Shown: positions 1-6,793 of the stretch, one piece after another
How positions within the stretch are numbered: position 1 is the first letter of the stretch
Layout of the letters: each line of letters starts with the position of its first letter
NCBI GenBank assembly: GCA_050260215.1
Contig: JBLNBU010000080.1
Span: 1-8,923, forward strand
Direction: 5' to 3'
DNA: 8,923 nucleotides
From: JBLNBU01 sp050260215
GTDB taxonomy: Bacteria > Pseudomonadota > Alphaproteobacteria > Rhodospirillales > Magnetospirillaceae
The notes under the pieces: generated by a model
The model's input: only the letters and a program-made list of their open reading frames with translations
What the model was told of the DNA's origin: nothing
The model's database searches: none
Made by a program: the position numbers and the translations under genes

Positions 1-2312
1 GTCCAGTGTTCCAGGGGCGGCACCTGCCTGGCTGGGAGATCACGGAGGAAATCCGCGATGCTGTCGCCCTGGAAGTCATGATTGAGCGGATGAACAGCGA
101 ACTCGTCGATGAAGTCGGCAACATCCTTGGCCGGTACATCCCGCCAAAGCATGGCCCCGCCGTGCGGTGACGGATCGGGCATTCCATTGCGTGAAGCGAG
201 ACCAGAGGCAAAAAGTTCGACCAGCTTCAGGTTGGCCTGGTTGCGCTTCGCATCCGTATACAGTCGTGTCGATTCGATGCCGCGACCGGTAAACGACACC
301 TCCTGGCTTGCGCCCACGATGTCCACACCGGTCGCCATCTTGTTCCTGGCCGTGATCAGAAGGGTGTCCGGGTGGCAGCGAACCCGCAGGCCGAACTCCT
401 TCGGCGTTGCCCCTTTGCGCCGCTTCATCCGCGCGAATTCCCGCTTCAGTTCGCCAGTCGCCTCGGTGATGTGGCGGTACCAGCCCACTGCATCCGGGGT
501 GAGCCAAAGCTGGCAGAGATCGCCATAGCCATCCCGATAGCCGAACCAGCGCCCCATCTGTAGGAGGGTGTCGTACATCTTCGAGTTTCGCAGGAAGTAG
601 CTTGTCGAAAGCCCTTCCAGGGTGAGGCCGCGCGAAAGGCTGTTGCCGCCGACAGCGATGACCCGCACGCCCGGTTCCGACTTGGCCACGGAATAGTCCA
701 GTTTGGCCGCACCCGTGGACTGGTTCACCGCCTGGACTTCAATGGGCGAGATGGATGCGTGGAGGGCTTCAAGCACCTCGCCCCAACCGAACCCTGCCAA
801 GGCGAAGCGGGTTGCGAAGATGTCGGCGAGTGCGGCGATCTCGGGACTGCTGGCGGCAGCCTTGGCCGGCCCCAGGGACCCGTAGAGCCTGACCGCCCGG
901 CGGATGTCCTCCAGTTCTGTGTGAATGACGGCGGCGACCTTGTTCTGCACGTCGGTGAAGCGCGAGACGTTGACCAACATGGAGCGATGGATGCCGCCAC
1001 CCTTGCCGGGATGGCCGGCCTTGGCCCGCAAGTCCCGAAGGGTCGTCGTCAGCAGGAAGCCCCGAAGAGCCTCCTTGAGCGAGTCCGGCAGCCAGTCCAC
1101 CTCCTGATCCTTCTGGTGGGTGACCGGCAGCCAGGTGTCGGCATCCTCGATGTCGATGAGAATGCGGGAGGCATCCGACGCGACGCCGTCATCCGTATCA
1201 TCAGGGTCGGCCTGGGCAAAAATGGCATTCATGCCGACATAGTTGTCGGGCGGCTCCAGGACGTGGATGAAATCCCGGGGGAACAGGTCGTCGCCCAGCA
1301 TGTCACTGGTCGAGGCCGGATCGATGAAGATATTGGCGAACGGGGTTGCGGTGAAGCCCACATAGCTGGATCTGGTGAACAGCCCCAGGATATCGCGGAT
1401 GCCACGGTTGATGGCAGTCACCTGTCCCGGCTTCAGTTTGGTGTTGATCGAGGCGTTGTCCGCTTCGTCATCGATCAGCAGAAGGGGAACGTCGATCTTT
1501 CCGGCATGATTGGCATTCTTGGCACGAAGCCATGCCGCCAGCCTGGACAAAACCGAGGCGTTCTTCTTGCTGACAACCAGGACGGGTTCCTTCACCGCCC
1601 CGAGCGATATGTTGAGTGCCGATGCCGCGTTCTTCCTGAAATCGCTGTCCCGCGAGGTGAAGACGATGCCATCGCGCTGACCATCGATAAGACCGACGCC
1701 GACATGGGTCTTGCGGCCAATCTGGCCAACCGTAAGGAAATCACGACTATCCAGTCCGACAAACGCGGCATCCAGGCGCTCCTGGGTCTGGCGCCGGACA
1801 TTCTCAAGGGTGCCGGTCAGCAGCACCACCATGCGGTAGCCGGCATCCGCCGCCTTGCAGATCAGCGCGGCATAGGACGCGGTCTTGCCGGACTGGACGT
1901 CGCCCACGACGAGGCCCCGCCGCTTCCATTCCCCGTCCTTTTCCGGGTTGCCCATCAGATCGAGCAGTTCGTCCGTCGTCCGGTCGAGAGTGGAAACTAC
2001 CAGTGGTCCCCAGCCGTTGCGGATCAGCATCTGACGGTACCGGTTCCAATAGAACGGATCGATCTCTGCCTTTCGTGCCGAGAGCCAGGGATCGTGCTCT
2101 TCCTCAGAGGTGAGCGTCTTCCCCATCTCCATGCGGATGCTGTACCGGGCATGCAGCAGCTTGCGGGTCTCGCCGATGAAGGTTTCCGACAGTCCGAAAC
2201 CGGCTGCCATGCCGGCCAGAACCTTGTCGATCTGCGCTTCGGTCGGAGGAGGATCGAGGGGGATCAGGTTGGCGACGGATGACGCCAGCGCCTCGGGGGA
2301 CTCGATATTCAT
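1..2312 (-). CDS. Z1 domain-containing superfamily II helicase-like protein (MZA-type defence component), 3' end outside window
   Basis: Partial gene, at least 770 codons, open from its ATG at 2312 to the window edge. Translating the minus strand gives a P-loop GDVQSGKT (residues about 137-144), a Walker B/DEAD-like LLLIDDEAD (277-285), a motif III-like GFTATPFANIF (319-329), then the Z1 signature: GGNSLSRGLTLEG (from about 554) and LLQMGRWFGYRDGYGD (from about 582). These are the hallmarks of Z1 proteins, ATP-dependent superfamily II enzymes found with MutL/MORC-like ATPases in restriction-like operons. The start codon overlaps the stop of the MORC-like gene as ATGA, so the two are translationally coupled and probably work as a complex. 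The role in antiphage defence is inferred from family and neighbour; the reaction is not established. Z1 proteins are commonly around 900 residues, so I expect roughly 100-200 residues missing past the left edge. No frameshift or internal stop was seen. Confidence 0.93.
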   Translation of the reverse strand, partial: MNIESPEALASSVANLIPLDPPPTEAQIDKVLAGMAAGFGLSETFIGETRKLLHARYSIRMEMGKTLTSEEEHDPWLSARKAEIDPFYWNRYRQMLIRNGWGPLVVSTLDRTTDELLDLMGNPEKDGEWKRRGLVVGDVQSGKTASYAALICKAADAGYRMVVLLTGTLENVRRQTQERLDAAFVGLDSRDFLTVGQIGRKTHVGVGLIDGQRDGIVFTSRDSDFRKNAASALNISLGAVKEPVLVVSKKNASVLSRLAAWLRAKNANHAGKIDVPLLLIDDEADNASINTKLKPGQVTAINRGIRDILGLFTRSSYVGFTATPFANIFIDPASTSDMLGDDLFPRDFIHVLEPPDNYVGMNAIFAQADPDDTDDGVASDASRILIDIEDADTWLPVTHQKDQEVDWLPDSLKEALRGFLLTTTLRDLRAKAGHPGKGGGIHRSMLVNVSRFTDVQNKVAAVIHTELEDIRRAVRLYGSLGPAKAAASSPEIAALADIFATRFALAGFGWGEVLEALHASISPIEVQAVNQSTGAAKLDYSVAKSEPGVRVIAVGGNSLSRGLTLEGLSTSYFLRNSKMYDTLLQMGRWFGYRDGYGDLCQLWLTPDAVGWYRHITEATGELKREFARMKRRKGATPKEFGLRVRCHPDTLLITARNKMATGVDIVGASQEVSFTGRGIESTRLYTDAKRNQANLKLVELFASGLASRNGMPDPSPHGGAMLWRDVPAKDVADFIDEFAVHPLNHDFQGDSIADFLRDLPARQVPPLEHW

Positions 2313-3802
2313 TGGCACAGCTTCCCCATGATGCGTTGGGCCATATCCGGATATCGGCTGAACGGGTCCGTCAGATGAAGCTTCTCGACGACGGCCTGCC
2401 TCATCTCGGGCACTCCGGCGAATGCCCCCAGAAGCGTAGTGGCCAGAGCCTCAAGTTCGGCCTCGGTCATCTCGGCTTCACCGCTTCCGACCGGAAGGTC
2501 ATTGCTGACGTGGACGTAGATGTCATGGACCGGGACCGAGTCCTCCAGCAGGCGATAGACCTGCTCCATGCCGATTGCCGAGGACGCCCCGTTCAGCATG
2601 GCCAGAAGGATCGGATGTGCCCTGTTGATCCGCCAGGTCGCGGCCCCGTTTCGTAACTCGTGCCGCTCCCAAAGGGATACCCTGTCGGTTTCGACGGGAA
2701 CGCCACGATGCCTGTAGACGGCCTTGCTGCGATTGGTGACCGCACCGACGATGCGTTTCAGGTTCGGTCGCAAGGCGATGGGTGGTTCCGCCATGGTCTT
2801 GCGGACATCGACCTTCCACAGGTGGTCCAGCTCGATGGGCACATCGACCTTGATGCGCGCCAGCCGGATCAGTTCGTCAGACGGCACAATCCGGTACCAG
2901 CCTCCGGGCACCATCAGCCGCCCGCCCCGATAGATGTAGAAGCCGTGCGCGGTCTTCAGGCTTTCGCGCCCCCCGACCTTGTCCATCTCGGTCGCCCCCA
3001 TGCGCGACGGAAAGGGCAGCACATACGGGGTTACGACGATATCATGCCCACCGATACTGAACTTCTCAGTGTGAAGGCTCTGTCCTCGCGGATGGTTGCC
3101 GAGGAAAGGGTCGAGGATTGGCAGTGGTCGACCATTCACGTCGATGGTGAATGGCCCCGCCATCTCCCCGGACAGGAAGCGGTGAAAAACCATGGCCAGA
3201 TGATCCGCCACCCCTTCCATGGCCATTTCAAGCTGCCGCAACGGGGAGGTGGACTCGATGGGATAGAGCCTGTCGAGCTTTTCCCAGATGACCGCCGTTC
3301 CGTGCCCCTGCGCTGTCAGGGCAGCAAGCGCATCGGGAACGACATCGCCGGGAGTCGGTTTCTGAAGCCACCAGGCCCGACGGCTCTCGCACTCGTCGAG
3401 GTCCCAGGCACGGACGGCAAGTTCACCCTCCTTCAGGGAGGCGACCGTCATCCGCCGACATTGCGATAGCGAGGCCGTTTTCATTCCCAGGCCGAAGCGG
3501 CCCAGATCGCCATCGGGACGATTCTCTCGCGGGTCACGACTGCCGAAGCGCATGGCCGCGACGAGTTCACCGTCCGTCATCCCCTCGCCATCGTCTATTA
3601 TGGCGACAAATGCGGAGGAACCTCCTGTGAAGCGAATGGACACCGAGCCAGCCTTGGCCGCGATGCTGTTGTCCACCAGATCGGCGATGGCCGCAGGCGT
3701 CGAGTATCCGACGGCGCGGAGGGATTCCATGAGAACCGGGGCCACGGGAGGCAGTTCCATGCCGCCCGCTTCCACCAAGACGTCCGCCGCACCATTCCCC
3801 AT
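2309..3802 (-). CDS. MutL/MORC-like GHKL ATPase (MZA-type defence component)
   Basis: 497 residues. The N-terminal third carries the GHKL ATP-binding fold in order: N box AIADLVDNS (residues 38-46), with Asn45 as metal ligand; G1 box IIDDGEGM (68-75); G2 lid DLGRFGLGMKTAS (99-111); and a later GHGTAVIW (166-173). The residue aligned with catalytic Glu29 of MutL is Asp41. I recall Asp as usual in bacterial MORC-like members, so I do not read it as loss of function. The rest resembles the transducer (S5-like) region and a family-specific C-terminus. Such ATPases pair with Z1 helicase-like proteins in the operons analysed by Iyer, Abhiman and Aravind and in the MZA antiphage system. The ATG at 3802 has GAGG at 3809-3812, spacing 6. 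The 3' end overlaps the Z1 gene as ATGA. The assignment to family is strong; a defence role is inferred from family and neighbour. Confidence 0.92.
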   Translation of the reverse strand: MGNGAADVLVEAGGMELPPVAPVLMESLRAVGYSTPAAIADLVDNSIAAKAGSVSIRFTGGSSAFVAIIDDGEGMTDGELVAAMRFGSRDPRENRPDGDLGRFGLGMKTASLSQCRRMTVASLKEGELAVRAWDLDECESRRAWWLQKPTPGDVVPDALAALTAQGHGTAVIWEKLDRLYPIESTSPLRQLEMAMEGVADHLAMVFHRFLSGEMAGPFTIDVNGRPLPILDPFLGNHPRGQSLHTEKFSIGGHDIVVTPYVLPFPSRMGATEMDKVGGRESLKTAHGFYIYRGGRLMVPGGWYRIVPSDELIRLARIKVDVPIELDHLWKVDVRKTMAEPPIALRPNLKRIVGAVTNRSKAVYRHRGVPVETDRVSLWERHELRNGAATWRINRAHPILLAMLNGASSAIGMEQVYRLLEDSVPVHDIYVHVSNDLPVGSGEAEMTEAELEALATTLLGAFAGVPEMRQAVVEKLHLTDPFSRYPDMAQRIMGKLCQ

Positions 3803-3835
3803 GTGTCGCCTCAGGGCATACCAGCCTTTGTCACC

Positions 3836-3863
3836 ATCCTATGTCAATTCAATCAAAGGTCAA
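3836..3863 (-). promoter_or_regulatory. Putative sigma-70 promoter of the MORC-Z1 genes
   Basis: On the minus strand TTGACC (3858-3863) is followed by a 16-bp spacer and TAGGAT (3836-3841), 5/6 and 4/6 matches to the consensus. Transcription would start near 3829, about 27 nt before the ATG at 3802. The stretch is AT-richer than its surroundings. A second TTGACA (3842-3847) lies inside the spacer, but its best -10 would put the start almost at the ATG. This suggests the ATPase/helicase pair can be transcribed separately from the regulator genes. Inference from motif match only. Confidence 0.4.
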
Positions 3864-3957
3864 ATGCTGGAAGGGCGATGAGAGGATCATTCTCAGTGCA
3901 AAACTCGTCTTTTGCCATGAGTTGGCTTGAGGGCTGTAACTGCTTGCGCCTAGCCAT
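3853..3957 (-). CDS. Possible small ORF (34 residues) between the DUF4258-like and MORC-like genes
   Basis: A 34-codon frame whose ATG (3957) overlaps the last codons of the DUF4258-like gene, beginning MARRKQLQ and ending with a TGA at 3853-3855. A GGTGG/GAGGG stretch lies about 7-12 nt upstream of the ATG. The frame stays open upstream to an ATG at 4056, but that part overlaps the 118-residue gene and is unlikely to be used. Several codons are AT-ending, unlike the neighbours, and the end overlaps the candidate MORC promoter. I do not recognise it. It may simply be intergenic sequence or the eroded end of a former gene. Confidence 0.2.
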   Translation of the reverse strand: MARRKQLQPSSQLMAKDEFCTENDPLIALPAFDL

Positions 3958-4306
3958 CAGATTCCACCCTCTTGTCGAAGTGACGCTTTCCCTGCCGCCT
4001 TGACTTGCCGCCTTGTAACAGAGCCGCATCCCTGTAAACCGTGACCACCCGACCACCGATCACCACCGCCGTCACGCCGCGCATCCGTTCCACAGCGGAG
4101 ATTTCGCGTTTCAACGCTGCCACTGCCGCGTCCACATTGGCCGCCGTCATGACGTACACGCCCCCCTCCATGTGACTGGCATGCTGCATGAAAAGCCCCA
4201 TGTCAGCCTCGCGGACCGCGCGCTGGCGGCAACGGGCAAGGGCGTGTGAGGTCATCGAGAACGTCACCTCGGGGCCGAGCGCCAATGGAAATTTGATGTG
4301 GCTCAT
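3950..4306 (-). CDS. Small DUF4258-like protein coupled to the XRE regulator
   Basis: 118 residues. The segment FSMTSHALARCRQRAVREADM (split here as FSMTSHALAR and CRQRAVREADM, residues 16-36) fits the pattern SxHAxxRxxQR followed by an acidic helix seen at the start of DUF4258 and related small alpha/beta folds. Near the C-terminus VVIGGRVVTVYRD (81-93) matches the terminal beta hairpin of that family. The tail (98-118) is rich in Lys and Arg and may bind nucleic acid. The ATG at 4306 overlaps the stop of the XRE gene as ATGA, and the GAGGAG within the end of that gene serves as its Shine-Dalgarno sequence, so the two are made together. Some DUF4258-like folds are related to RelE/BrnT-type toxins, so a toxin-antitoxin-like or co-regulator role is possible, but no catalytic motif proves it. 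Family assignment is tentative; the gene itself is well supported. Confidence 0.75.
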   Translation of the reverse strand: MSHIKFPLALGPEVTFSMTSHALARCRQRAVREADMGLFMQHASHMEGGVYVMTAANVDAAVAALKREISAVERMRGVTAVVIGGRVVTVYRDAALLQGGKSRRQGKRHFDKRVESDG

Positions 4307-5292
4307 TGCTGCTCCTCCCCGTCCGTAGGCGCCGTTTCCGTCGCCTGGGCAAGGAGAAGATCAAGGTCAAGGTCAAGGCCGGCAAGAAGCCGTACCCGTT
4401 CCACCTTGAACCTCTCGGCCTCGGCTTTGGCCCAAGTGGCGCGGTCGGCTGGTCCTGCGTTGGAGCCAATGGCTTTGGTCATCAGGTTGATCGGCGCGTG
4501 ACCGCTGAGAATGGCTGCAGCCGCATCCTCATCTCCTCCCATGTATTCCAGGGCTTTTTCTTTGCAGACCGTGTAGTGGGGGCCGTCGTATGGGGGCCAT
4601 GAACGGAACTCAACTTCTGGACCGGTCGTTTCGACCATTTCGCGAAGGTGGATAGCCAGAGGGTTGTCGGTGCCGTAATGGTATTTATCTGAACCTGAGC
4701 GGTGGATCGGGGCATCATCGACATCCCTCGCGAAAATGTCCCCGCGTGTGATCGACGCCTCCTCTACATCCAGAGCCTCGTACCACTTCGCGAAGCCGGA
4801 CGGCGGCAGATGCGGGAAGTCCTCCGCCGCGCTTTCAACAGTGCCGATGGCTTCGTTCACGGCATCGAGCCTTTCCCGCCGCCGCCGCAGGCTTCCTCTC
4901 GCCACCATGTCGAACAGCAGTGGGGCCGCCTCGACAATATGTGCCGGTGTGACGCTATAGGTCATGGCAACCAGGGCCAACGCGTTCATGCAGTCGTTCC
5001 GGATTTGCAGTCGCTTCGAGAAAGCCTGTTTGCCCAGAGGGATTTCCTCTTCGTTGGGTTCGGCGGCAGCTTGTCCTTGCAGTTTCTCGGGGGGCACTCC
5101 CAATGCTGTCGCGAGCGCGCGCAATGTCCGGTCCTCGGGAACCTGTTTCCCGCGTTCATACCGCTGTACCGACCGCTCGGAAATCCTTGCTTCCGCCGCC
5201 AGCTTTTCCTGCGACCACCTGCGCCGCCTCCTGAGCTGACGCAAGACCGCGCCATCAAATTCCATTTCCGCATCACTTTCTGCCGTTTCCAT
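4303..5292 (-). CDS. XRE-family transcriptional regulator with an uncharacterised C-terminal domain
   Basis: 329 residues from the chosen ATG at 5292. Residues about 14-70 form a Cro/CI-type helix-turn-helix: LRQLRRRRRWSQEKLAAEA, then ISERSVQRYERGKQVPEDRTLRALATALGV (listed as two runs: ISERSVQRYERGK and QVPEDRTLRALATALGV). The rest (about 90-329) begins with an all-alpha stretch (RNDCMNALALVAMTYSVTP) that I have seen in other proteobacterial XRE proteins but cannot name. The C-terminus has an LDLDLDL run encoded by three tandem TCAAGG hexamers (4361-4378, plus strand) and an acidic tail. Start choice: the 5292 ATG has GGAGG at 5298-5302, spacing 5, and puts the HTH at the N-terminus as usual. 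In-frame ATGs at 5400 (GAGG, spacing 5) and 5421 would add 36 or 43 residues with rare AT-ending codons. The gene is coupled to the DUF4258-like gene and probably autoregulates through the palindromes just upstream. Confidence 0.85.
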   Translation of the reverse strand: METAESDAEMEFDGAVLRQLRRRRRWSQEKLAAEARISERSVQRYERGKQVPEDRTLRALATALGVPPEKLQGQAAAEPNEEEIPLGKQAFSKRLQIRNDCMNALALVAMTYSVTPAHIVEAAPLLFDMVARGSLRRRRERLDAVNEAIGTVESAAEDFPHLPPSGFAKWYEALDVEEASITRGDIFARDVDDAPIHRSGSDKYHYGTDNPLAIHLREMVETTGPEVEFRSWPPYDGPHYTVCKEKALEYMGGDEDAAAAILSGHAPINLMTKAIGSNAGPADRATWAKAEAERFKVERVRLLAGLDLDLDLLLAQATETAPTDGEEQQ

Positions 5293-5297
5293 CTGAA

Positions 5298-5302
5298 CCT
5301 CC
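5298..5302 (-). promoter_or_regulatory. Ribosome binding site that favours the 5292 start of the XRE gene
   Basis: GGAGG on the minus strand, 5 nt before the ATG at 5292. It is a better match than the GAGG at 5406-5409 that would serve an ATG at 5400. The codons between 5293 and 5400 include TTA, ATA, AGA, AAA and AAT, unlike the gene body, which supports an untranslated leader there. Confidence 0.5.
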
Positions 5303-5398
5303 ATGGGTTGCTGACAGAAGCGATCATGACGTCCTTTTATCTTCTCGTCTCCCGTCGACGAGGCGCCAATGTCTCTATTTTTGTCCATTAAGTACGAC

Positions 5399-5457
5399 AT
5401 TTTAACCTCTGCATCCGCCATATATGGCGGTTTTGACGTCAGTTATGGCGACGTCAA
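5399..5457 (-). promoter_or_regulatory. Promoter/operator region of the XRE regulator with two palindromes
   Basis: Two symmetric elements sit upstream of the regulator gene. The first is a perfect 16-bp palindrome, CCGCCATATATGGCGG (5415-5430). The second is a perfect inverted repeat, TTGACGTC-N9-GACGTCAA (5433-5457), whose one arm contains the 8-bp palindrome TGACGTCA (5434-5441). The hexamer ATGGCG or its complement appears three times in the region. A -10-like TAAAAT lies at 5399-5404 on the minus strand, 5/6 to consensus, so the 16-bp palindrome would cover its -35 position, where no good -35 hexamer exists. This layout fits a site where the encoded XRE protein represses or activates its own promoter. 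Binding is inferred. Confidence 0.5.
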
Positions 5458-5572
5458 TGGGCTTTGCGCTTGCAGGGACGACATATGGGCGACATTCCGC
5501 TGACCGCCGATCCCAGCGGCTTGGACGCCCCATCAACCGGATGTCACGAGCGGTGGTGCTTTGACTCTGACC
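5458..5572. other. Intergenic gap between the two gene modules
   Basis: About 115 bp without a credible gene. It contains one weak hairpin (CCGCTG at 5497-5502 with CAGCGG at 5514-5519, 11-nt loop) but no T-run after it, so I see no convincing terminator for the DUF3768 operon. Read-through from the right module into the XRE gene therefore cannot be excluded. Confidence 0.5.
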
Positions 5573-5905
5573 TCACCACTCCTCCGCCAGCATCACCGTC
5601 ATCACCCGCGTCGTCGCGTCCGCATCGGCGGGATCGACCGACGCCCCCTCCATCTCCGCGTCGAAATAGTCGATCTTCCAGAACACCCGCCTGCCGCCCT
5701 CGTCGAAGGCGCCGAAATCGTGTTCCTGGTAGGGATCGTTGTCGGGGGTGAAGGCGTCGAAGGTGCGGACTTGGCGGATGATGGCGCGGACCTGATCGTC
5801 GCCCAGGGCGCGGACGCCCTCGGTGAGGAAGACCTTGCCGCCCTGGAAGCTGCGGCGGAAGGTGTCGTTGAGGCGGCGGATACGCTCGGCTCTGCCGATG
5901 ATCAT
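5573..5905 (-). CDS. DUF3768 family protein
   Basis: 110 residues, close to the usual length of the family. It begins RAERIRRLNDTFRR (residues 5-18) and carries the conserved DNDPYQEHDFGAF (55-67), VFWKIDYFD (74-82) and TTRVMTVMLAEEW (98-110), which together identify DUF3768. The biochemical function of the family is unknown. Members are common on alphaproteobacterial plasmids and integrative elements, often near ArdC-like genes, as here. The ATG at 5905 follows AAAGGAA, and the gene begins 12 bp after the ArdC-like stop codon, so it is almost certainly the last gene of that operon. The many acidic and aromatic residues give no obvious active site. No truncation or frameshift was seen. Confidence 0.93.
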   Translation of the reverse strand: MIIGRAERIRRLNDTFRRSFQGGKVFLTEGVRALGDDQVRAIIRQVRTFDAFTPDNDPYQEHDFGAFDEGGRRVFWKIDYFDAEMEGASVDPADADATTRVMTVMLAEEW

Positions 5906-5917
5906 GATTTGTTCCTT

Positions 5918-6784
5918 TCAGGCTTCGGGTTGGGGAATGAGGGCGAGAATCCAATCGGCGATGCCCTGTGCGACCGAGGCGGCGCGGAACACCGCCCGCT
6001 TGTCGTTCTTCAGCGCCTCCAGCCAGCCGTCGATGTAGCTGGCGTGCTGCTCCAGGTCGGGGGCCAGGCCCAGCTCGGCGCAGACGAAGGCCGAGGCCAG
6101 TTCGGCCCGCAATTCCTCCAGGGCATAGGCCGGACTGCCGTAGTGACGCGAGATTTCACGATCCAGCCGGCTGGGATGGGCGGTGGCGTGGGCCAGTTCG
6201 TGCAAGGCGGTGGCGGCCCAGCCTTCCGGGCTGCGGAACAGCCCCTCGGGCGGCAGGCGGATCAGGTCGCGGGCGATGCTGTAGCTGGCCTCGCGCCCGC
6301 CGATGCGTAGACCGACGCCGCTGGCCGTCAGCAGGGCCTTGACCGCCTCGGGTGCCTGCCAGTCGGGGGACGGCGGGGCCGGGCGCACCCAGGGCGGGAT
6401 GCCGTCGATCTGGCCGGCATGGAACACCACGAAGCTCTTCAGCACCGGGATGGTGCGGGGATCGTCGTCGGTGTCCTCGTCGTCGATCTCGATGCGCTTG
6501 AAGAAGATGATGATTGTGCCCTTCTCGCCCTTGCGCACCTGCCAGCCCTTGTCGCGGGCCTGGTTGTAGGTGCACCAGCGCGGATCGCCGCCGGCCAAGG
6601 CCAGCGGGTACCAGGCCAGCAGCAGGGCGTTGATGCCGCGATAGGGACGCCCCGTCACCGCGTTACGCGGCCAGGACGGCGCCGGGCTGCCCTTGCCCCA
6701 CGGGCGGCGCCAGGGTGGCGTGCCCGCCTCAAGTGCTGCGATGATGCGGGCGGTGATCTCGGCGTGGATGTCGCGTCGGCTCAT
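5918..6784 (-). CDS. ArdC-like antirestriction protein (ssDNA-binding domain plus zincin-like metallopeptidase)
   Basis: 288 residues from ATG 6784. The N-terminal domain (about 1-130) has the ArdC pattern: a helix with ITARIIAALEAG, then TPPWRRPW, RNAVTGRPYRGINALLL, and WCTYNQARDKGWQVRKGEKG followed by a beta strand TIIIFFKR. The C-terminal domain is a zincin: HELAH at 195-199 supplies two histidine zinc ligands and the catalytic Glu, and YALEELRAELAS (220-231) supplies the likely third ligand. ArdC proteins bind single-stranded DNA and protect incoming plasmid or element DNA from restriction in the recipient. A GTG in the same frame at 6790 is possible, but the ATG has GGGGG 5 nt upstream. 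It begins 9 bp after the preceding gene's stop. The presence of ArdC supports a conjugative or integrative element origin. Confidence 0.93.
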   Translation of the reverse strand: MSRRDIHAEITARIIAALEAGTPPWRRPWGKGSPAPSWPRNAVTGRPYRGINALLLAWYPLALAGGDPRWCTYNQARDKGWQVRKGEKGTIIIFFKRIEIDDEDTDDDPRTIPVLKSFVVFHAGQIDGIPPWVRPAPPSPDWQAPEAVKALLTASGVGLRIGGREASYSIARDLIRLPPEGLFRSPEGWAATALHELAHATAHPSRLDREISRHYGSPAYALEELRAELASAFVCAELGLAPDLEQHASYIDGWLEALKNDKRAVFRAASVAQGIADWILALIPQPEA

Positions 6785-6793
6785 GGTCACCCC

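Noticed and set aside
759..2282. Long plus-strand open frame of 507 codons
   Set aside because: It lies entirely antisense to the Z1 gene, whose motifs are unmistakable. Its composition (many Gly, Arg, Gln, Asp) is typical of a mirror frame in GC-rich DNA, and it has no recognisable domain.
2660..3469. Plus-strand open frame of 269 codons
   Set aside because: Antisense to the MORC-like ATPase gene, which has full GHKL motifs; no domain of its own.
2309..3802. Asp41 in place of the MutL catalytic Glu29 as evidence of an inactive ATPase
   Set aside because: All other GHKL motifs are intact and, from memory, Asp is frequent at this position in bacterial MORC-like proteins.
4361..4378. Three tandem TCAAGG hexamers in the XRE gene
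   Set aside because: In frame and only three copies, encoding an LDLDLDL run; too short to call a slippage-based phase-variation tract.
4702..5391. Plus-strand open frame of 229 codons
   Set aside because: Antisense to the XRE regulator gene with its clear helix-turn-helix; no recognisable motifs.
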